A stretch of DNA of 22,553 bases from an uncultured Oscillospiraceae bacterium. GTDB taxonomy: Bacteria > Bacillota > Clostridia > Oscillospirales > Ruminococcaceae. The translations under genes and the position numbers were made by a program. Positions 7,854 through 16,411 of the stretch are shown piece by piece. The notes under the pieces were generated by a model. That model ran no database searches. It saw only the letters and a program-made list of their open reading frames with translations, and had not been told where the DNA came from. Where the stretch lies: NCBI GenBank assembly GCA_934457235.1, contig CAKSHT010000017.1, positions 1 to 22,553 of the forward strand, written 5' to 3'. The stretch's first letter is position 1. Each line of letters opens with the position of its first letter.

Positions 7854-8330
7854 ATGTATAATAAAGTTATACTCATGGGTAGGATTACTCATGATCTCGA
7901 ATTAAGAACTACTCCCGCAGGCGCAAATGTTTGCACATTCAGCATTGCTGTTGACAGGCGTTTTCAGCAAAAGGGAGAAGAGAAGAAATCAGACTTTTTC
8001 AACATTGTTGCTTGGCGCCAACAGGCTGATTTTGTAACCAGATATTTCGGGAAGGGAAAGATGATCCTCGTTGAAGGCGAGCTTCAGACACGTTCCTATA
8101 CCGATAAAAATGGCATGAACGTTAGAGTTACAGAAATTATTGCAGATCGTCTTTGCTTCACCGGCGAAAAGTCGCAGGGCGGCTCCTACAACGACTACGC
8201 CGCATCTGCACCGTCCGCACCTGCAAACAACGGCGGATACTCCGCGCCCGCACAGGCGCCGGCTCCCCAGTCACAGCAGGCTCCCGCAGCTGATTTCGCG
8301 AACGCTGCAACGGACGATTACCCTTTCTAA
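7854..8330 (+). CDS. ssb: Single-stranded DNA-binding protein
   Basis: SSB coats single-stranded DNA in replication, recombination and repair and recruits partner enzymes through its C-terminal tip. The 158-residue protein has an N-terminal OB-fold (about 1-105) with MGRITHDLELRTTPAG and FFNIVAWRQQADFV segments, an Ala/Pro/Gln/Ser-rich flexible linker (about 108-145), and the acidic tip DDYPF at the end, close to the canonical DDDIPF-type peptide. GGAGGTG lies 5 bases before the ATG. It sits between rpsF and rpsR, as in Bacillus. Confidence 0.97.
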   Translation: MYNKVILMGRITHDLELRTTPAGANVCTFSIAVDRRFQQKGEEKKSDFFNIVAWRQQADFVTRYFGKGKMILVEGELQTRSYTDKNGMNVRVTEIIADRLCFTGEKSQGGSYNDYAASAPSAPANNGGYSAPAQAPAPQSQQAPAADFANAATDDYPF

Positions 8331-8370
8331 AATCCGTTTGACTTGAACAATAAAGGAGGTTCAGTATACC

Positions 8371-8619
8371 ATGGCTGAAAAGTTTGATAGACCGGCTCAC
8401 GCAGTTAAGCGCCCCAGAAAAAAGGTTTGCCAGTTCTGCGTTGATCGTTCTGAATTCATTGATTACAAGGATGTTGCTAAGCTCAGAAAGTGCATGACCG
8501 AGCGCGCTAAGATCCTTCCCAGAAGAGTTACCGGCTGCTGCGCTTATCACCAGAGAGAGCTCACAACAGCTATCAAGAGAGCACGTCAGATCGCTCTCAT
8601 CCCTTACACCGCTGAGTAA
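8371..8619 (+). CDS. rpsR: Ribosomal protein bS18, zinc-ribbon form
   Basis: bS18 pairs with bS6 on the 30S platform. The 82-residue protein carries KVCQFC (C20, C23) and the later Cys 41 and CC at 56-57, so it is the cysteine-bearing type able to bind zinc. The conserved [20 protein letters not shown] and [23 protein letters not shown] segments are present (CCAYHQREL at 56-64). AAAGGAGG precedes the ATG. It closes the operon 40 bases after ssb and is followed by a terminator. Confidence 0.97.
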   Translation: MAEKFDRPAHAVKRPRKKVCQFCVDRSEFIDYKDVAKLRKCMTERAKILPRRVTGCCAYHQRELTTAIKRARQIALIPYTAE

Positions 8620-8662
8620 TTCGGCGCAAACTTAATTTCCACTTTTTTCAGTAACACAAATT

Positions 8663-8696
8663 CTCCTCCGGAGCTTTCCGGGGGAGTTTTGTTTTT
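8663..8696 (+). terminator. Rho-independent terminator of rpsF-ssb-rpsR
   Basis: A stem from CTCCTCCGG (8663-8671) to CCGGGGGAG (8678-8686), with some G-U pairs, is followed by TTTTGTTTTT. It lies 44 bases after the rpsR stop. The remaining stretch to 8867 is AT-rich and holds no gene that I can support. Confidence 0.85.
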
Positions 8697-8867
8697 ATAG
8701 ACATTCTGTATTATTGGGCATGCTTTTCGCGTTTTGTTGTCAAGGGTATAAAAAATATTCTTACTGCAAGTCGTTTTTGGTCAAAGTGCACATAAAGATT
8801 ATTTGAAATTCTACACGCCGTTTCACGAGTTTTGGCTCTAATTTAGTGTTTTTGGAATGCGCGGCGC

Positions 8868-8896
8868 TTGAAATAAGAACAAAAATATGGTATAAT
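8868..8896 (+). promoter_or_regulatory. SigA-type promoter of the pilC operon
   Basis: TTGAAA (8868-8873), a 17-base spacer and a perfect TATAAT (8891-8896). Transcription should start near 8903 and give a leader of about 90 bases before pilC. This implies housekeeping-level expression of the T4P machinery unless it is limited later. Confidence 0.85.
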
Positions 8897-8901
8897 TTAA
8901 A

Positions 8902-8984
8902 CACTATAGTGGAGTATAGGGCAAAGTGCGCCCTTAATTCACGATCATGTGCCGCCGGCAGTCCGGCGACAGGGGGATTGGAGG
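8902..8984 (+). promoter_or_regulatory. Structured pilC leader
   Basis: Three self-complementary elements lie between the likely start of transcription and the ribosome site: the palindrome CACTATAGTG (8902-8911), a hairpin AGGGC (8918-8922) / GCCCT (8930-8934), and a 6-bp hairpin CGCCGG (8953-8958) / CCGGCG (8963-8968) with a CAGT loop. The ribosome site GGAGG is at 8980-8984. No known riboswitch consensus was matched. Confidence 0.45.
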
Positions 8985-8991
8985 TTATCCG

Positions 8992-10185
8992 GTGAAAAAA
9001 TTCTCGTATCAGGCCACCGATGTCAACGGTAAAACCGTCCGTGGACAGGAGATGGCAGAGGATTATCAGGATCTTCAGCAAAAGCTGAAGGAAAAAAATC
9101 TGTACGTTACTAGATACCGCGACTTGGGTGCAAATGACGCAGTAGACGTGAAATACAGATTCAAAACTAAAGAGGTGTCGTTCATAAGCCGTCAGCTTGC
9201 GTCGATGACCTCGGCGGGTCTTTCTCTCGTAAGAGCGCTCTACATACTCCAGGAGCAGCAGGAGAAGCCCAAGGCGAAGCGTGTTCTGCTGGATATTTAT
9301 GAGGAGGTTCAGAAAGGTAAGTCCTTCTCGGAGGTGCTTGAGTCCAAGCCCGGCGTTTTCCCTGACCTTTTCGTCAGCATGGTTGCAGCCGGCGAGTCCT
9401 CCGGTACACTCGATCAGATACTGGTAAGAGTATCCGACCACTTCGCAAACGCAAACAAGACAAACAACAAGATCAAGAGTGCGATGGTTTATCCTATCAT
9501 CCTGCTCGTGCTCGCGCTCGCGGTAGTGATCCTCATGTTCACGATGATCCTGCCGACTTTCGCGTCTATGATGGATCCTGAGGATCTTACACCGCTTTCA
9601 AAGGCGATGATGGATTTCTCGGATTCGCTGATCAATTACTGGTATATTTATCTGATAGTCATTTTCGCTATCATCGTTGCCGTATGGGTAGGCAAGAGAA
9701 CCCCTTTCATCAAGCTGAAGTGGGACGAACTCGTTCTCAGAATTCCCAAGGTCGGAAAGCTTATTTCCACTGTTTACACCGGCCGTTTCGCAAGAAACAT
9801 GTCAAACCTTTACGCTGCGGGTCTTCAGATGGTGGACTGCATCGAGAAGTCTATCTCTGTGCTCGGCAACTCCTACGTTACCAAGAGGTTTGAGGAGGTC
9901 GTGGATAACATCAAGCTCGGCGAGAGCATGTCAAAGGCGGTCGAAAAGACCGGAATTTTCGAGGGCATGTTCACCTCGATAATCTATGTCGGCGAGGAAT
10001 CCGGTACGCTGGATACTATCCTTGCCAAAGCCGCTGACTATTACGAGGAAGAGGGCGATACCGCTATCACAAAGCTGGTAGGTATGCTTGAGCCTCTTAT
10101 GATCATCATCATGGGCGTCGCTATCGGTCTTGTACTGGCGGCTATATTCCCGATGCTCTACGGCGGTATGACGAACGCTGCTTAA
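8992..10185 (+). CDS. pilC: Type IV pilus inner-membrane platform protein PilC (GspF family)
   Basis: PilC is the membrane platform turned by the PilB and PilT motors during pilus assembly and retraction. The 397-residue protein has the normal length and the duplicated GspF layout: an N-terminal cytoplasmic segment, one T2SSF domain (about 62-185) with SRQLASMTSAGLSLVRAL and AAGESSGTLD, and a second (about 265-388) with NLYAAGLQMVDCIE and VGEESGTLD. Membrane helices are visible near 165-187, 214-235 and 366-390. The GTG at 8992 is chosen because GGAGG lies 7 bases upstream and the protein then starts with the typical KKFSYQATDVNGKTVRG; the in-frame ATG at 8947 has no ribosome site. It leads the pilus operon. 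Confidence 0.95.
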   Translation: MKKFSYQATDVNGKTVRGQEMAEDYQDLQQKLKEKNLYVTRYRDLGANDAVDVKYRFKTKEVSFISRQLASMTSAGLSLVRALYILQEQQEKPKAKRVLLDIYEEVQKGKSFSEVLESKPGVFPDLFVSMVAAGESSGTLDQILVRVSDHFANANKTNNKIKSAMVYPIILLVLALAVVILMFTMILPTFASMMDPEDLTPLSKAMMDFSDSLINYWYIYLIVIFAIIVAVWVGKRTPFIKLKWDELVLRIPKVGKLISTVYTGRFARNMSNLYAAGLQMVDCIEKSISVLGNSYVTKRFEEVVDNIKLGESMSKAVEKTGIFEGMFTSIIYVGEESGTLDTILAKAADYYEEEGDTAITKLVGMLEPLMIIIMGVAIGLVLAAIFPMLYGGMTNAA

Positions 10186-10232
10186 ACCGCAGTCAACTTT
10201 GATAACTAACTTACATATTATGAGGTGAAAAT

Positions 10233-11876
10233 ATGCTTTCAATTGATATTACTGACAGACAAATAAAGCTGGTCAGGGGCGTACACAGCGGAAGCAAGAT
10301 CAGGGTGCAGGACGCAGATATGCGTGAGCTGACCCTCGGTATGGTTTCCAACGGTTACATTACCGACGTTCCTATGGTCGCAGCTGAACTGAACGATATC
10401 ATCAAGACAAAGGGCATCACGGAGAAGGACGCTATCGTGTCCATTACCTCCAGCTCCATCGTTTACAAGGAAATGCTGCTCCCCAAGCCCAAGAGCATCA
10501 AGAACACCGCCGCTATTGAGGCGATGATCCAGACTAACATGGGCGTTTCCAACGAGTTCAACATCTCCTACACCATCGCAGGCGAAACGGAGGACGAGGA
10601 GAAGAACAAGCTCATCAAGATCATCGCAACTGCCTGCCCCCAGCGACTGGTTGACGGCTATGTAAGACTGTTCTCCCACATCGGTCTGTCCCTCAAGGCG
10701 GTAAACATCTCCAACAACTCGGTAACACGTCTTATCGTGAACACTCCGAAGATGGCGGAGAGAATGCCCATGCTGCTTATCCAGATAGACAAGGGCTTCC
10801 TTAACATGAACCTCTACGAGGATAACCAGATAGTATTCTCGCGTTACTTCAACATCGACCCGGCAGATTACGACAATGCTCCTGACTACGTTGTACGTGC
10901 GGTTTACGACAACCTGTTCAGAATGATCCAGTTCATCAAGAGCCGCAAGGGCTCCAAGCCGCTGAAGGAGATCATGTTCTACGGCGATACAGGTAACTTC
11001 ATCGAGCTGTCGAACGCTATTTCTTCCTTCAATGTGCCGGTGCATGTGCTGGCTGCTCCCTCTACCGTCATCACCATGACGGAGATCGACTTCACCAAGT
11101 ATGCTAACGCCATCGGCGCTATCTACAGAAGAAACAAGGACCTTGAGCACATCAACCTGCTGGAGGCTACCTCCGCTAAGGAGTCCAAGGGCATGAACGG
11201 CTACCTGCTTGCACTTGCGGGCGCATGCGTTGGCGCGGTAGTCCTGGTCGGCGCGATCACTCTCGGACTTTCCGTCGTTGATTCTTCCATAAAGGGTCAG
11301 GTTTCCGAGCTTCAGACAAGGATAGATACTCCTGATCTCCAGAACAAGCTCGCAGTCGTATCTGAGCGTGAGAGCATGCTCTCCGGCTTCCAGAGCTATA
11401 TCGCAAACGCTGGTTCAACATCTGAGCTGTTCAACTACATGCCTAAGATCCAGAGCTATGTTGTGAACAAGGTCAAGGAGCCTATGGAGGCCGTAAAGGA
11501 CGAGTACGGCGTTGACATGGATATCCAGAGTATTTCGCTCGGCGGATATTCCGTGAGCGTGAGATTCCTGGGACAGAGCAAGGGCGATCCCACGGCGATC
11601 CCGTCCGCTTATGTCGAGAAGCTCACTAACGATGTAAAGACAATGTACGGAGATCCGTATTTCCAGAACATCTCCTACACCGGCTTCACCAAGGAAAATT
11701 CCACACTGGATTCCAAATACCTTGAGTTACAGACCGGTGAAAGCAAGTACGACACCATCTTCTCATTCGAGATCACGATGAACCTCAGACCTGGTTCTGA
11801 CGAGGAGCACGCAACCTCCATCAACCTTGATCTCAATGCAGACGCGTCAACAGAAGCAGAGGAGGTAACTGAATAA
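10233..11876 (+). CDS. pilM: PilM-PilN fusion protein of the type IV pilus
   Basis: A 547-residue protein. Residues 1-300 look like PilM, the actin/FtsA-like cytoplasmic ATPase fold: a MLSIDITDRQIKLVRG start in place of the usual 'IGIDIGSSAIKLV', and later LLIQIDKGFLNMNLYED (181-196) and IMFYGDTGNFIEL (247-259). At 307-310 it carries INLL, the hallmark by which PilN normally begins, then a single membrane helix (about 322-349), a coiled coil and an extracytoplasmic ferredoxin-like domain to the end. In most T4P systems PilM binds the N-terminal tail of a separate PilN; here they are one chain. The gene starts 47 bases after pilC and its TAA overlaps the next ATG by one base. The fusion is read directly from the sequence; the alignment was by eye. 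Confidence 0.85.
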   Translation: MLSIDITDRQIKLVRGVHSGSKIRVQDADMRELTLGMVSNGYITDVPMVAAELNDIIKTKGITEKDAIVSITSSSIVYKEMLLPKPKSIKNTAAIEAMIQTNMGVSNEFNISYTIAGETEDEEKNKLIKIIATACPQRLVDGYVRLFSHIGLSLKAVNISNNSVTRLIVNTPKMAERMPMLLIQIDKGFLNMNLYEDNQIVFSRYFNIDPADYDNAPDYVVRAVYDNLFRMIQFIKSRKGSKPLKEIMFYGDTGNFIELSNAISSFNVPVHVLAAPSTVITMTEIDFTKYANAIGAIYRRNKDLEHINLLEATSAKESKGMNGYLLALAGACVGAVVLVGAITLGLSVVDSSIKGQVSELQTRIDTPDLQNKLAVVSERESMLSGFQSYIANAGSTSELFNYMPKIQSYVVNKVKEPMEAVKDEYGVDMDIQSISLGGYSVSVRFLGQSKGDPTAIPSAYVEKLTNDVKTMYGDPYFQNISYTGFTKENSTLDSKYLELQTGESKYDTIFSFEITMNLRPGSDEEHATSINLDLNADASTEAEEVTE

Positions 11877-12868
11877 TGCGACTCAGTAAACAGGAAAGAA
11901 TGGCAGTGCTCATCATTGCTGTTATCATAATTCTTGGTCTTGGCATATTCCTTTTCATCGTGCCCCAGTTCCAGAACATCGGCACCAGCAACACACAGCT
12001 CGTGGCAAAGCAGCAGGAGCTTCAGTCCGCAGAGGAAAGGGCTGCGACAAGGGTACAGCTCGGTCAGGACGTTTATGCGGCTTACGAGGACGGTCAGAAT
12101 ATCGCTGACATGTTCTTCGAGGAAATGAAGCCCTATCAGGCTGATAACGAGATACGCGAGTTCATTCAGTTCTGCAAGGACAAGGGTGTTGCAATCTCCG
12201 TTGACTCCCTTTCGATCGGCGCAGCAGGCGTGTCCGAACTGGGCGTTACTTTCAACGAGGAATCCGAGATCGTTTACGACCTCAAGACCTTTGCAAGAGG
12301 CGACTCCGATAACGGCGAGCTTTCCGAGGAGCAGCAGAGAACCGCTATCCTCCAGGAGGCGCTTGCAAACGTTCAGTCCGTAGGCTCCATCGACGTATCC
12401 TTTACCGTTTCCGCGCTTGAGCAGGACGATCTGCTGAAGTTCTTTGACTGTGTGAACGACTACGAGAAGTCCGACGGCGTAAGAAAGGCTATCCGCGTTT
12501 CCAGCGGTATCACCATTGATTACCAGGACGTTCAGGAAAAGTATGATCAGATAATCGAGAACATTGCACCGGACGTAAGATACGACGCACTGAGAGAGCT
12601 TGCGGCTGAGAGCAACGTAAAGATCCCCACCAAGCAGGAGATCAAGGAAGCGCTCGGTATCGGCGATACCAATAACAACCAGCAGAATCAGGCAGACGGC
12701 GAGGAAAACGCAGCCGCAAACACCAACGCTAACAAGAACGACACCATCGGCGAGATCAGCGAGGACTACGTTTATTCCGCTGAGGTAACTCTCACAATGT
12801 ACAGCCTTGAGCGCATGCAGGATCCTACCGACAAGCTCGCTGAGCAGGATCAGAGAGTGGCAGGCTGA
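11876..12868 (+). CDS. pilO: PilO-like type IV pilus alignment protein
   Basis: A 330-residue bitopic protein placed directly after PilM-PilN, where PilO normally sits. A short cytoplasmic start (MRLSKQERMA) leads into one membrane helix (about 10-29), a coiled coil (about 31-60) and a periplasm-facing or wall-facing domain. A low-complexity Asn/Gln/Ala stretch lies at about 262-290. PilO pairs with PilN to join the PilM ring to the platform. The start codon overlaps the pilMN stop by one base, which suggests coupled translation at matched amounts. At 330 residues it is longer than the usual PilO of about 200, partly because of the linker. Assignment rests mainly on topology and gene order; no diagnostic motif was seen. 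Confidence 0.65.
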   Translation: MRLSKQERMAVLIIAVIIILGLGIFLFIVPQFQNIGTSNTQLVAKQQELQSAEERAATRVQLGQDVYAAYEDGQNIADMFFEEMKPYQADNEIREFIQFCKDKGVAISVDSLSIGAAGVSELGVTFNEESEIVYDLKTFARGDSDNGELSEEQQRTAILQEALANVQSVGSIDVSFTVSALEQDDLLKFFDCVNDYEKSDGVRKAIRVSSGITIDYQDVQEKYDQIIENIAPDVRYDALRELAAESNVKIPTKQEIKEALGIGDTNNNQQNQADGEENAAANTNANKNDTIGEISEDYVYSAEVTLTMYSLERMQDPTDKLAEQDQRVAG

Positions 12869-12881
12869 TTTGTAACTTAGT

Positions 12882-12922
12882 CCCGGCTCCGCTCCGCACG
12901 GGGTGTGTCGGCGGAGCACGGG
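12882..12922 (+). other. Strong hairpin between the pilO-like and pilX-like genes
   Basis: An 11-bp GC-rich stem (12882-12892 with 12911-12922, a single bulged A) encloses an 18-base loop and lies 22 bases upstream of the next ribosome site. No T-run follows, so it is not a normal terminator. It may be a processing or stability element that separates scaffold from pilin-like expression. Confidence 0.6.
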
Positions 12923-12956
12923 TGGCCTTGCGTGAAATGTATTGGAGGTAATCAAC

Positions 12957-15362
12957 ATGAAACACGCATTGAGAAAGTATATTGCACCGTGTGGCAGCGC
13001 GCTGTTCATGGTCGTCAGCACGATGGCGGCCCTGGTGGTGCTGGTCACTGCAATGTATATGTCGGTGGTTTCCTCCGGACAGGTGCAGTATGCAAAGTTT
13101 GACCAGGAGCAGGCGTATGTTTCCTCGACTTCTATTGCCGATATCCTGGGAAATTATATAGCTGATTCAAAGAACTCCAGTAAGGATCTTGTCAAAAAGG
13201 TCCTCGCCCTTGAACCCGGTCACACTATATCCACCGATGGCAACGGCTTCGCCTCCCTGGCGGGCACGGGTATCGACGATACACCGCTTGGCGGATATTC
13301 CGTTGATGTGACGAGATTAAAGGACGAAACTATCGGGAGCACGACATGGCACATCTTCGATGTCGCAGTGACGGTTTCCCAGAACGATATAGTTGAAACC
13401 ACCCACACATATCTCAGAACCAAGGATCCCGAACCTAACCAGATGGATCCTATCGACAGATTCTTCACGGCTACGGGATATGTTCCGAACGACGTATGGG
13501 TAGATTCCGGTACTTATAATTCCACGATGTACTTTGACTCTGAGTATGTCAAGTTCGGTAACGTTGTAGACGGTAACGGCGCGCTCACTATCAATTCCGG
13601 CATCATCTGCGCCGGAACGCTGGAGTTCCAGATGGACTCTGCTAATCCGGCAAAGTGCAGCGAACCGACGCTCTGGGCTATAGGAAACAATCTGATAATC
13701 AAGAGCCAGCCTAACAGCTATGACCTCGGCGGCAGCGGCCCAGTGGCAACAAGCGAGGAGCGCGGCATCATAATCGTCGGCGGAAATTTAAATATCCAGC
13801 ATATTTCAAATTTCGGCGGTACAAATGCGCCTACGGACGTGTATGTACTCGGCAATGTGAATATCACCAGGGAAGTTAATTTCTACGGCAATCTGTACGT
13901 CGGCGGAAATATTAACATCGATCTTCCGACGGACGGACAGACTCAGGTCAAGTTCCACGGCGGAAAGATATACTCGAACGCCGAAAAGGAAATAAAGGTA
14001 ACAGCTAATTCGAGTTCTTCTTCTGGTCAGACGCTGCTTAAGTACGATGGCACATATGTAACCATGGACGAGATTGAGGCAACGAGATGGTCTGTCGATG
14101 AGACATCTCCGAAGTTCATGCTTTCGCAGTCCGACGCACTGAAAAGGCTCGATTCTGCTATCGGCGGCTCTGTTTATCCGAAGTGGGTAGTTGACACCAA
14201 GGAAGCAGACAAGAACGTCAAGAATATCGTGTTCAACAACCGCTGGGGTACCCTTGATGTTACAGATATCAAGGTCGTAGAGGACGATGGAACAACTACA
14301 CCGGTATCTTCATACTACAGCCTGGGAACAACATCGGTCGCTCCCAAGATGGTCGAGGTCATTGATTCTGACTGCACCATCGGCGATATCGTTGATGTGG
14401 GTGATGGTTCCAGTGGCGGTATGCGTCCTACCATCATATTTGATACCGGTGCTGCCGGAAATACTCTGACAATAAATCTTTCGAACAATATCGATCTTAA
14501 CCCCGATGATACGGATAATACTCCTACCGGCTTCGCATGGTCAGCAGCCAGAACTATCAATGGCTTTATTGAACCGCATAGTTCTGACAGGCTGAGCGGT
14601 TTCGGTGAAACTTTAAATATTCTCACTGTTGGCGACGGCAACCTGGTCATAAATGTTCCCAAGGGAACAACATACCAGGCGGCAGGTCAGGAGTTCTTCG
14701 GTCACTATGCATGGTTCATGTATATGGGAGGATCCAAGACAACCGTTACAAATAACGGCGTAACTTACGAGACCTATACCAACGGCACTCTGTCGGCAGG
14801 CGCTCCCGCAAAGCTTAAGGACGTAATACATGACGCCGATAAGTGCACTACCGGAACCTGCACCTATATCAAGGCAAAGAACGCCAATAAGGAAGACGGA
14901 TACACCTGCACCACGCACGGCGGATTTGTCAAGTCGGATTCAGCTCCTACGACATGCCAGTGCACCGGACGCATCGAAAAATCCAAGTTCACCGGCGACA
15001 AGTATATGTACGAGGGCAGACCGCAGGAGCCTAACGTAAACATCTTCATCGTTTCATGCGATGAGAGTGCTGACATTCAGATAGGCTGTCTGAAGTATCC
15101 GCTGAACGGTAAGAAGGGCGTTGAAGAGAACGTATATTACGGTTATGTTTACGCGCCTTACATGACCTACATGGATAAGTCTGCGGGTGCCGGCGGCGGT
15201 CTGAAGAGCTGCGGCGGTCTTATCGTATCCGACTATATCATGGCTGGATATTATGAGTATGTATATGCAAAGCCGGATCAGTCCATCGAAGAGATCGTCG
15301 GAGATAAATTCCAGACGCTTACGCCGAATGCAAGCCGTGAATGGCGTGTACATGGAACTTGA
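12957..15362 (+). CDS. Giant PilX-like minor pilin, candidate tip adhesin
   Basis: An 801-residue protein with one hydrophobic helix (about 13-40) near the N terminus after a short basic stretch and a Gly at 13, as in PilX-type minor pilins, but without the Phe+1 and Glu+5 of ordinary prepilins. Residues about 200-345 contain repeated G-N-(V/L)-x-(I/V) units (GGNLNI, LGNVNI, YGNLYVGGNINI), suggesting a beta-solenoid. A Cys/His cluster lies at 630-669 (C630, C635, C651, H654, C667, C669), and more Cys occur at 473, 701, 711 and 752. Typical PilX proteins are about 200 residues. GGAGG stands 8 bases before the ATG at 12957. Place in the operon, ahead of two prepilins, supports a pilus-tip role; binding function is inferred and no ligand is known. 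Confidence 0.65.
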   Translation: MKHALRKYIAPCGSALFMVVSTMAALVVLVTAMYMSVVSSGQVQYAKFDQEQAYVSSTSIADILGNYIADSKNSSKDLVKKVLALEPGHTISTDGNGFASLAGTGIDDTPLGGYSVDVTRLKDETIGSTTWHIFDVAVTVSQNDIVETTHTYLRTKDPEPNQMDPIDRFFTATGYVPNDVWVDSGTYNSTMYFDSEYVKFGNVVDGNGALTINSGIICAGTLEFQMDSANPAKCSEPTLWAIGNNLIIKSQPNSYDLGGSGPVATSEERGIIIVGGNLNIQHISNFGGTNAPTDVYVLGNVNITREVNFYGNLYVGGNINIDLPTDGQTQVKFHGGKIYSNAEKEIKVTANSSSSSGQTLLKYDGTYVTMDEIEATRWSVDETSPKFMLSQSDALKRLDSAIGGSVYPKWVVDTKEADKNVKNIVFNNRWGTLDVTDIKVVEDDGTTTPVSSYYSLGTTSVAPKMVEVIDSDCTIGDIVDVGDGSSGGMRPTIIFDTGAAGNTLTINLSNNIDLNPDDTDNTPTGFAWSAARTINGFIEPHSSDRLSGFGETLNILTVGDGNLVINVPKGTTYQAAGQEFFGHYAWFMYMGGSKTTVTNNGVTYETYTNGTLSAGAPAKLKDVIHDADKCTTGTCTYIKAKNANKEDGYTCTTHGGFVKSDSAPTTCQCTGRIEKSKFTGDKYMYEGRPQEPNVNIFIVSCDESADIQIGCLKYPLNGKKGVEENVYYGYVYAPYMTYMDKSAGAGGGLKSCGGLIVSDYIMAGYYEYVYAKPDQSIEEIVGDKFQTLTPNASREWRVHGT

Positions 15363-15379
15363 TGAGGGAGTGACGTTAT

Positions 15380-16411
15380 ATGCTGAAAAAATTCATTTCC
15401 AAGCGCGGCTTCACGCTCGTTGAGATCCTCGTGGCTTTCGTCATTTTCGCGATCATGGCGGCTATGGTATGCTCGATACTTAATCAGGCGCTCATCGCAA
15501 AGCAGCAGAATGTTGCTCTTGAGGAAGAGATCGAGAACCAGCAGACCGTATACTATGGCAAGACCCAGGATAAGACGTACGATGGTTCAGCCGGCGATAA
15601 GCTTTCGTTCAATTTCAACGGTGCCGACAAGGTCGATATCGGTTATTCCGTGGGCGACCCGAATGCTCCGGACGCAGGCAATTCCATTGCGCTGGAGTAT
15701 TTCGTGGGCGATGTGGATTACTCTGCAATGACAGGCGGAGGAAATAACAGCGATCCCAATAATGACAAATCAAGCGGAAGCGTTCAGAACCGCTTCGCTT
15801 CGACCAATATCTACGGGTCCAATGGAATCACCCAGATCAGTCTTGTACTGCAGAGGGATACCAGCGATATGTCGGTAAACCGCTACCTTATAGCAGCCAA
15901 GGTAACTGGCGAGGAAGACAAGCAGTACGACATGTTCAAGCAGTTCAGACTGATATTCCCCACTAAGATGGTTTCTTATGGTTACTGCAACTATGAGGCG
16001 GCCGGAAGAACGTTCAGAGATATCGGAACCGCATCGCATTCCGGTTATCTTGCTACTGCAACAAATTCAAAGACGATAAGACTTTCTGCGACGCAGGCAA
16101 GCACATCTTCTCCGCTGACCTCCATGACGGGCTATATCTCGTTCTTTGTAACTCTGGAATCTCCTCTGGAGGACGTTTCCGCTACGCTCAACCCCTATGA
16201 TATCTTCGGACTGTACACGACAGGTCAGACGGACAAATCGGCTCAGTCTGACGGAAGCTACAAGTTCACAAGATATCTTGAGGTCACCAAGGACAAGAAC
16301 GGAAAAATCATCGGCGATACTCAGGATAAAGACGGAAAAATCATTGGCACGACGCACAAGAATGTTTTCGCCGCCGTGGAGAAGTCCAAGGACGATAAGG
16401 GAGGCACATGA
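15380..16411 (+). CDS. Minor prepilin with class III signal (PilV/GspI-like)
   Basis: The 343-residue protein starts MLKKFISKRG|FTLVE, a perfect prepilin peptidase site with Phe+1 and Glu+5, followed by a hydrophobic helix to about residue 34. The body is long for a minor pilin, with a Gly/Asn/Ser-rich stretch near 114-130. Near the C terminus an 11-residue unit is repeated (DKNGKIIGDTQ, DKDGKIIGTTH). It begins 17 bases after the giant PilX-like gene and its stop overlaps the next start, so it is translated with its neighbours. By order it most resembles PilV or GspI-type minor pilins that initiate the fibre; the exact subtype is not certain. Confidence 0.75.
   Translation: MLKKFISKRGFTLVEILVAFVIFAIMAAMVCSILNQALIAKQQNVALEEEIENQQTVYYGKTQDKTYDGSAGDKLSFNFNGADKVDIGYSVGDPNAPDAGNSIALEYFVGDVDYSAMTGGGNNSDPNNDKSSGSVQNRFASTNIYGSNGITQISLVLQRDTSDMSVNRYLIAAKVTGEEDKQYDMFKQFRLIFPTKMVSYGYCNYEAAGRTFRDIGTASHSGYLATATNSKTIRLSATQASTSSPLTSMTGYISFFVTLESPLEDVSATLNPYDIFGLYTTGQTDKSAQSDGSYKFTRYLEVTKDKNGKIIGDTQDKDGKIIGTTHKNVFAAVEKSKDDKGGT
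16292..16353 (+). repeat. Two-copy imperfect direct repeat inside the minor prepilin gene
   Basis: Two units 33 bases apart (16292-16320 and 16325-16353) share GACGGAAAAATCAT-type cores and encode DKNGKIIGDT and DKDGKIIGTT. The spacing is an exact 11 codons, so unit gain or loss would keep the frame. Confidence 0.75.

Noticed and set aside
8911..8984. c-di-GMP-I riboswitch in the pilC leader (an AGGGCAAA stretch looks like its core)
   Set aside because: The second conserved half (ACGCAAAGC-like segment) and the receptor loop are missing; the bases form simple hairpins instead.
11675..13048. 457-codon minus-strand reading frame opposite the pilO-like gene
   Set aside because: It spans the ends of three coupled plus-strand pil genes and has no ribosome site; a shadow frame.
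16292..16353. CRISPR or mobile-element repeat
   Set aside because: Only two imperfect coding units at an 11-codon period, with no spacers or inverted ends.
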